Positions 58,544 to 64,000 of a stretch of 64,000 nt of DNA are shown here, piece by piece. Where the stretch lies: positions 12,651,181 through 12,715,180 of the forward strand of contig CAIIXF020000010.1 of the NCBI GenBank assembly GCA_903813345.2, given 5' to 3'. How positions within the stretch are numbered: the stretch's first letter is position 1; each line of letters starts with the position of its first letter. The notes beneath the pieces are model-generated. The model was not told where the DNA came from, searched no databases, and was given only the letters and a program-made list of their open reading frames with translations. The stretch comes from Owenia fusiformis (taxonomy: Eukaryota; Annelida; Polychaeta; Sabellida; Oweniidae). Both the position numbers and the translations under genes were made by a program.

Positions 58544-58678
58544 TGACGTCATTTTCCCCAGGATGCATCACAAATTATGTATATTAGACGGGATTTCCGT
58601 TCTCTGATTGGACAAAACTGCAGACATAGGCGGGACTTAAATGATTGACACAAATATTGATGTTTTTCTTACCACGTG
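58544..58678 (-). promoter_or_regulatory. mex3: Candidate mex3 promoter region
   Basis: Upstream of the start codon on the minus strand lie a full CRE palindrome AATGACGTCATT (core 58544..58551), a CCAAT box (58611..58607), an E2F/GC-type TCCCGCC (58635..58629) and an E-box CACGTG (58673..58678). No TATA box is obvious at a fixed distance, as is usual for regulators of this kind. The transcription start is unknown, and an upstream noncoding exon cannot be excluded. Confidence 0.45.
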
Positions 58679-61600
58679 CTTTCCAAACAATGACAGCATG
58701 CGTCAAAATAATTCTTAATATTTACGAAATTTGACGGTTGATTGAGTAAGAATCATTACCAAACTTGTTATATCTCGTAATTTATTAACAATCTTCAATT
58801 TCATAAAGTAAGATTCGGTTTATTTGTCAGAAACAGTGAATATAGACTAGGAAACAATACCGGAAGTGGATATCCATATTTTTGCAGATGTCAATCTTTG
58901 CACACAATTTTAGACAAAGGTCATTTTGGTACATGTAGGTTTTCAATAGTTAAACCAAATCCCTTTAAACAATGAAATTGGATAAAATATAAAATGATTC
59001 ATTGATAAGATCTTATAGTTAAATACAGCAATATAATTTCATTTCATCTTGAATCACCAGCATTGAATCATCCCATTAGACTAGTGTTTACAATGAAAAC
59101 TGGAACAAATACACAATATGGATTAAGTCCATATAATAATGTATAAGACTCACAGATGAAAATAAAAGCAAATACTATTGTCATTCAACTTGGCTTGTAT
59201 CATTAAACTCAAGAAAATAATTGATTTCAGCAAATATTGATAAATAACCTGCTTCAGGACAGATGGTGTCAATGAATATAGCTTGCAACAAAGTAGCAAC
59301 AGACTTCATATTTTTCAAGTCTCATATTGTGGAGTGTCAATCAAACTAAACAATAATGACTTGTCAATCAATTGTCAATGTCATTTAATGAGGTGGGTCA
59401 CAGAATGTTGTTAAAGATTCAGGGATATAATATTTGAAACGCTATATAAGTATCTGATAATATGATACCAATCTTCAAGAACGGTTCAATCTGTTTTGAA
59501 CTCTATCTCCTAGGCGATAGTTTCCTCCAAGGCCAACACAATTTTCTTCCACTCCATTCATGGCTTCATTACACTTATGTCATGTATGTCATATCACATA
59601 AAAATCAACGAAATGAAAAAAGTTTGTCAAAATTATAGAAACATAGTGTAAAGAAGATAATTCATATTGAATGAATAAAATTACTCCATTGCTCAGAGTT
59701 ATACTACCATTTCAAACTGATCTAGTCAAAACTGCTTCATGATGATAACACACCCATTTTTTTAATATGAACAAACTCACCCAGCAAGCTTGATGAAATA
59801 AGATGATACCACTTACTTAATACTTAAATGTACACAACTATCAAATGTATTTTCTTAAACAGTCAGACATTTAAACAAACACCCTTTGTTAACTTCTTAA
59901 AGTTTTTTTTATCTTTTGATATGATTATTTGAATAGGGTGATATGATAGACTATTTATATTTGAAGTTAAACCAGGATATCTAAAAACTGTTTGAACACA
60001 TTATAAAGTTTGGAACTGTAACATACTGTTGTATATTTGAAGTGCATTTACCTTAAGAAAACACGCTCAATCCTTGTAAATAGGATTCACTGCAAGAACA
60101 GCAAATATTTGTATTTTTATTAATTTCATATTTATTGTTTCAATATTTTTAATCAGGTACTGACTTTATGTAAACAGGAAAGAGGTTAAACATTGTGGGA
60201 TGGTCGGACATTTTTCATTCACACTCATACTGAATTAAACTGTACATGAACTTGTATATTGTAGATGCTTTGAATGATCAAATCATGTCATCGTGTCACG
60301 ATGATCTCCCAGCCCACCCATTTGCACCTGTTAGCTGTTTTATTTATGTCTAACTATTGAAGAGGCCTTAAAATTACAAAAGTAAGGATAGGAGACAGTA
60401 TTTGATGTTGATTGTACCTTTATATTTGACTACTATGCCATCTATATTTATCATGAGACATTTTCTTCACCAGCTCTCACATTTAGGTTCGAACATAAAC
60501 AGGCAAGTTTGTAGGTTACCCTTTGCATTCGTTCAACTTCACTTCTTAAGAGAGCTCCGTCTTCACTCTTTCAGTTTACAATAAATCTCTGATCTCAGCG
60601 AGCCAATAAGAGTCGGTCGTCAAAATATTGACAACTTTCATTTTCTTTTTTCTGGTCATTTCCTCTGACATCACCGCATAGTTAATAAACATGTATTAAG
60701 CATGTGTTCCTGTAACTTCACTGATTGGTTGAGATAGGGTCAGTGTGGTAGATTTGGAATGATTTCCTAACCGGGCTGTCACAGGCACTGCAATCTTTGG
60801 GGCGGGGCTGCTAAACTTTAATATAGTCTATACTAGGCAGAGGGTAGTTTATAACTAGACTCTGCACGCAGGGTATTTGTAGGTTGTTTATCTGATTACA
60901 AAATAATGTAATTCATAAGCTACATGTCATTCATTATATTGGCTAACTAAACTTGTGGATTAAGTATTAATAAGTATCAAAAACTTATAGATGCTTATTC
61001 TTAATAGAAAGCTTTTTTGACCTAAATTGGTGAAACTAAAAACCAAAACAAACATCATTTAGCATAATCATGTTGCCAAATAAACAACGCCTCTATACCA
61101 GTTTTAAAGTGTAGTACAATCAATATGAAATGTTTCATGTTTCTATCCATATATACATGAACATAGAATTAAATAAATATCCACTTGAAACTATGCAAAA
61201 TTTAATGGACATAAAATATAAGTGCGTTTAATCTAGATAACATATTTATCAGCCTGGTCATCAAGGGGCAAAGGACCAACTGGGTATTTTTAATGAAATA
61301 TGATTAATTAGGACATAACTATGGTAATGAGTCACAATGGAATTGAGATTTAAATACCAAGTATCTGATGAATGACAACAAGGCTGATGCTATACATACT
61401 GGGATTTCCATTTAATTAAAAGTAAAGATAATCAAAATAGCCTTGGCACATGGGTTTAAAGGTCTTGTGTACATGTAGCTTATTACGAGATTGGTAGTCA
61501 GATACGTTGATGTCTTGTCCCCTTGATCAGTAAAATGCACAAGAGTCCATCTTAGATCAATAATTTCATCATAAAAATGATTATTTGTTCGTCTTGTTGT

Positions 61601-63380
61601 TATGGTTATTTTTATTTATTTATTTATAGTTTAATTTGGGTTTAAATATTTTATATAAAATTCTCAAAGAAACATTGTCCATTTGGAATGTAAAAAAACG
61701 GAAATACTTTGAATTTTGTCTTTTCTTTTAATGCATATAATATATACATGTACATATGCATAAATGTTTGTACAGTAAAATGTATGCACTTAATGTATGT
61801 GAAACCCCTCTCAAGTTCTAATTTCTGTATGTCCAATTCACTTGTGTTAAAGAACCTCTTAATGTATATATCTTTCAAAGTGAATACAGAGTACTTAGGG
61901 GTTGCATGAGACATCCAAGTGCTCAAATAATCAGCTTGTTTGATGTGTGTAGAATATGGAATCATAGATTGTTTGATAGATTGTTTGATAATGGGTTGGC
62001 CTATTGTTTTCAGAGTATCAATTGTTTGTTCAACCTACACAGGTTTAGCTGTCTGATTTGAACATTTACGAGACGATATAAACAAAATCATAATTGTCCT
62101 GAAAACAAGACTACATTTATCAAAATGAAACATGACCGAAAAACCAAACCACATAGTTTGATAAACATACTTCAAAGTTGAAGCATAACACAAAATTTCA
62201 CACTATCACATATCTATTATGTTTGTCAACTTTACAAGGATACACCATTAATATTCAATAGTAAAGTTCTGATTAATACGAATGTGTGAAGAGGTTTATC
62301 TCTGAAGTTATCACTAAATATAATGATGACACACAGTTAGATTTATTAGCAAATAATATTTTGTTTGTTTTAAACCACTGCCAATGGCCCATATACAGGA
62401 ACACCTATTTGACCTCATATCATTTTCAGATAGAATAAACATATAACTGACATGACTGATGCTCAATGTAAGAAAATAATGATGGAAATGTTTCTACATG
62501 GTTTAGGGGGTTTTGATTTGTTTTAATTATCTTGTTTAATGGGACTTTGATTGAATTTACTTACACAATGACCTTGCATGACCTTAAAGTATATATACTA
62601 CTATACTATATACTAGTATTCATCTTTGACCTCTCTCACCATCACCTTGTGTGACCTTGAACTGCTTCTGACCTTTGATAACCAACTCCAACCTATTGTG
62701 CATAATAATATGTCACAGAAATGTTAAATTTCAGGATACCAGGGTCATTCAAAAATAACATCATATATACCATTTATATTTGTGTCTTTATTCCCCCAAT
62801 CATGTACGTGGGATATACCTTATACACTAGTGTCTGATAATTCAAATATTTTACCTGTGTTATATTACATAATATTAAGTAACCAATTAAGAAACCAATG
62901 AGAAATGTACAGAATATCTTACATATATTATCATGTTATGCTGATCCCCCCTCACAGTAATATATTAGAGTCTAACTTTGTGTCTCTAAAAGAGAACTTC
63001 ACTCTCTGAATAAAAAGATTCTTTGATTTAACCAATCAAATTTAGTCATTCAAAGAACACCAGCTGATTTTTATCAATATACATAGGACAATAACATGCC
63101 AACTGGAGAGACCTCATAAAATAGTTTCCTTTTGACCTGTTATTTATGTACGATAGTTGAAATAACAAGAGATCTCACATTTCTTGTGGCACTGACAAAA
63201 TGTAGAATGTAATGTATGAAAACACACATTTCAGTAGCATTTCTCTTAAAACACTTCCACCTCCTGAATCGATTTTATATGCAGGACTGCATAATGTCTA
63301 TTTGTTCCTAACATTATGCTTCATTAGTTCTGTCTCATAAATAAATAAATTGTTTCTATTGTCTTTATTTAACACCATTG
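58679..63380. other. Intergenic DNA between mex3 and the next gene
   Basis: Mostly AT-rich, with no supported gene. A CCGGAAGTG ETS-type site lies near 58860. A GC-box-bearing stretch (GGGGCGGGGC near 60800) and CCAAT-type motifs near 60600 and 60725 could be remote regulatory sequence or an alternative promoter; I cannot tell which. The overlapping frames at 61651..61965 and 61709..61909 are not convincing. Confidence 0.45.
63339..63369 (-). terminator. Poly(A) signal and AU-rich element of the right-edge gene
   Basis: On the minus strand AATAAA lies at 63369..63364, only 11 bases after the proposed stop codon. ATTTATTTATTTATGAG follows, an AU-rich element of the mRNA-instability type if it is transcribed. 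Its closeness to the stop supports this being a true gene end. Confidence 0.4.
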
Positions 63381-63512
63381 CTATGTCTTCTTATTGCCTA
63401 TATTTGAGAACCATATTGTGCTGACTTGGTTGAAAAATGAGCCGCTGTCTCTTTGCACTGCTGGGAGAGATTCTTGCGACAGTGTTGTCATAGTTGTTGT
63501 TGGCGATAGCAT
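63381..63512 (-). CDS. Probable last coding exon of an unidentified gene
   Basis: An acceptor TTTGTGTTCCAG precedes an exon of raised GC content. If read in the frame left open by the upstream exon (phase 0), it gives 43 residues starting MLSPTTTMTTLSQESLPAVQ and ending NIGNKKT at TAG 63383..63381, a Ser/Thr/Gln-rich tail. A competing frame (phase 1) gives a stretch with a strong purine-N-pyrimidine codon rhythm, DAIANNNYDNTVARISPSSA then KRQR, ending at TAA about 63390. That frame would need a different upstream donor, such as CATCAG|GTAGCC at about 63983. I cannot decide between them by eye and do not recognise the protein in either frame. Confidence 0.5.
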   Translation of the reverse strand: MLSPTTTMTTLSQESLPAVQRDSGSFFNQVSTIWFSNIGNKKT

Positions 63513-63854
63513 CTGGAACACAAACAAGACAGTTATAGTACTATAAGCTTAAAGGGGCTCTGTCTCTAGTATACCATAATAAATAATATAATAAAAGGAA
63601 ACATTATTTCTTATTTTATTATGTGCAAAATAGCCAGAAATCACATATTATTCACAAAAACTATCTATTCTTTTCTAGAAATTGCATCAATACATTTTCA
63701 AGATGAATTTTATTCCAGGGTAATATGATTTTGACCGAAAGAAATATGATACTGACCAAATGAGCCCAGGGGTGAGTGTCAATATGATTTTTCCCAGGGC
63801 AAGACTAATGCATTACATGTAGAATCCAATGCAAAAAATATGATAACACCTTAC

Positions 63855-64000
63855 CTGCATCTTGGTAGGGCTAAGGAGGGGTTGCTGAAGTGAGCTACGA
63901 GTAGATTGAGCACTGAAGGGGAGTAGGTTGAATCTAGTAGTACATGTAGACAGGGGGAGGACGTTGTGTTGCTCCTGGCTACCTGATGTGGTACCGCGAG
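63855..64000 (-). CDS. Penultimate exon of an unidentified gene, cut by the window edge
   Basis: GC content near 50% contrasts with the AT-rich flanks. The exon ends with an excellent donor, AAGATGCAG|GTAAGG, at 63855. The frame in phase with the next exon is open for 48 codons (ending RSSLQQPLLSPTKMQ), rich in Ser, Gln, Leu and Thr. Another frame is also open throughout but would stop soon after splicing. A third option ends the exon at CATCAG|GTAGCC (63983) and treats the rest as alternative or retained sequence. The gene lies upstream of mex3 on the same strand. Identity unknown. Confidence 0.5.

Noticed and set aside
60480-60500. GGTTCGAAC resembling a tRNA B-box
   Set aside because: The second half of the B-box is absent and no tRNA fold surrounds it.
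61651-61965. 104-codon minus open frame
   Set aside because: AT-rich, hydrophobic/aromatic composition with no splice context. An overlapping plus frame is equally open.

Overview
The window reads as AT-rich animal nuclear DNA, most likely from a mollusc and probably a bivalve. The basis is one long interrupted gene with GT-AG splice sites, very long non-coding stretches, many short DNA-transposon remnants and several minisatellites. The bivalve guess rests on the repeat style and on a MEX3 protein that has a RING finger. It is an inference, not a database match.

One gene can be named with confidence: a minus-strand mex3 gene with two coding exons (58413..58182 and 46529..45274). They join in phase across an 11.65 kb intron to give a 495-residue protein with an N-terminal MEX3 motif, two KH RNA-binding domains and a C-terminal C3HC4 RING. 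The intron splits the GRQG loop codon of KH1. The 3' UTR runs toward about 44.03 kb and holds two stem-loops that stand out from the AT-rich background. A plausible promoter with CRE, CCAAT, E2F-like and E-box motifs lies at 58.54-58.68 kb. The intron contains two well-delimited non-autonomous DNA transposons: a 579 bp hAT-type element with a perfect 8 bp target duplication, and a 1,224 bp element with 29 bp perfect terminal inverted repeats. At the right edge (63.38-64.0 kb) lies the 3' end of a second minus-strand gene that I cannot identify.

The left 44 kb shows no gene I can name. It is a repeat landscape. It holds a 28 bp satellite (37 copies), a 64 bp satellite (14 copies), a 19 bp array made of repeated splice-acceptor-like units, a 57 bp array, and smaller 20, 23, 31 and 35 bp arrays. 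Four dispersed transposon families recur: (a) a palindrome-headed family with four copies, one inflated to 2.2 kb by an internal array rich in nuclear-receptor half-sites; (b) TTAA-flanked MITEs; (c) TA-flanked CAGTAAAACCTG MITEs; (d) a family with a CAGGCC terminus. A 3.4 kb tandem duplication (34616..38012 and 38013..41405) is almost perfect, so it is either extremely recent or an assembly artefact. Three full CRE palindromes spaced exactly 42 bp apart lie at 34.15-34.24 kb. A few exon-like open segments (30.4, 31.7 and 33.1-33.8 kb) are reported with low confidence.
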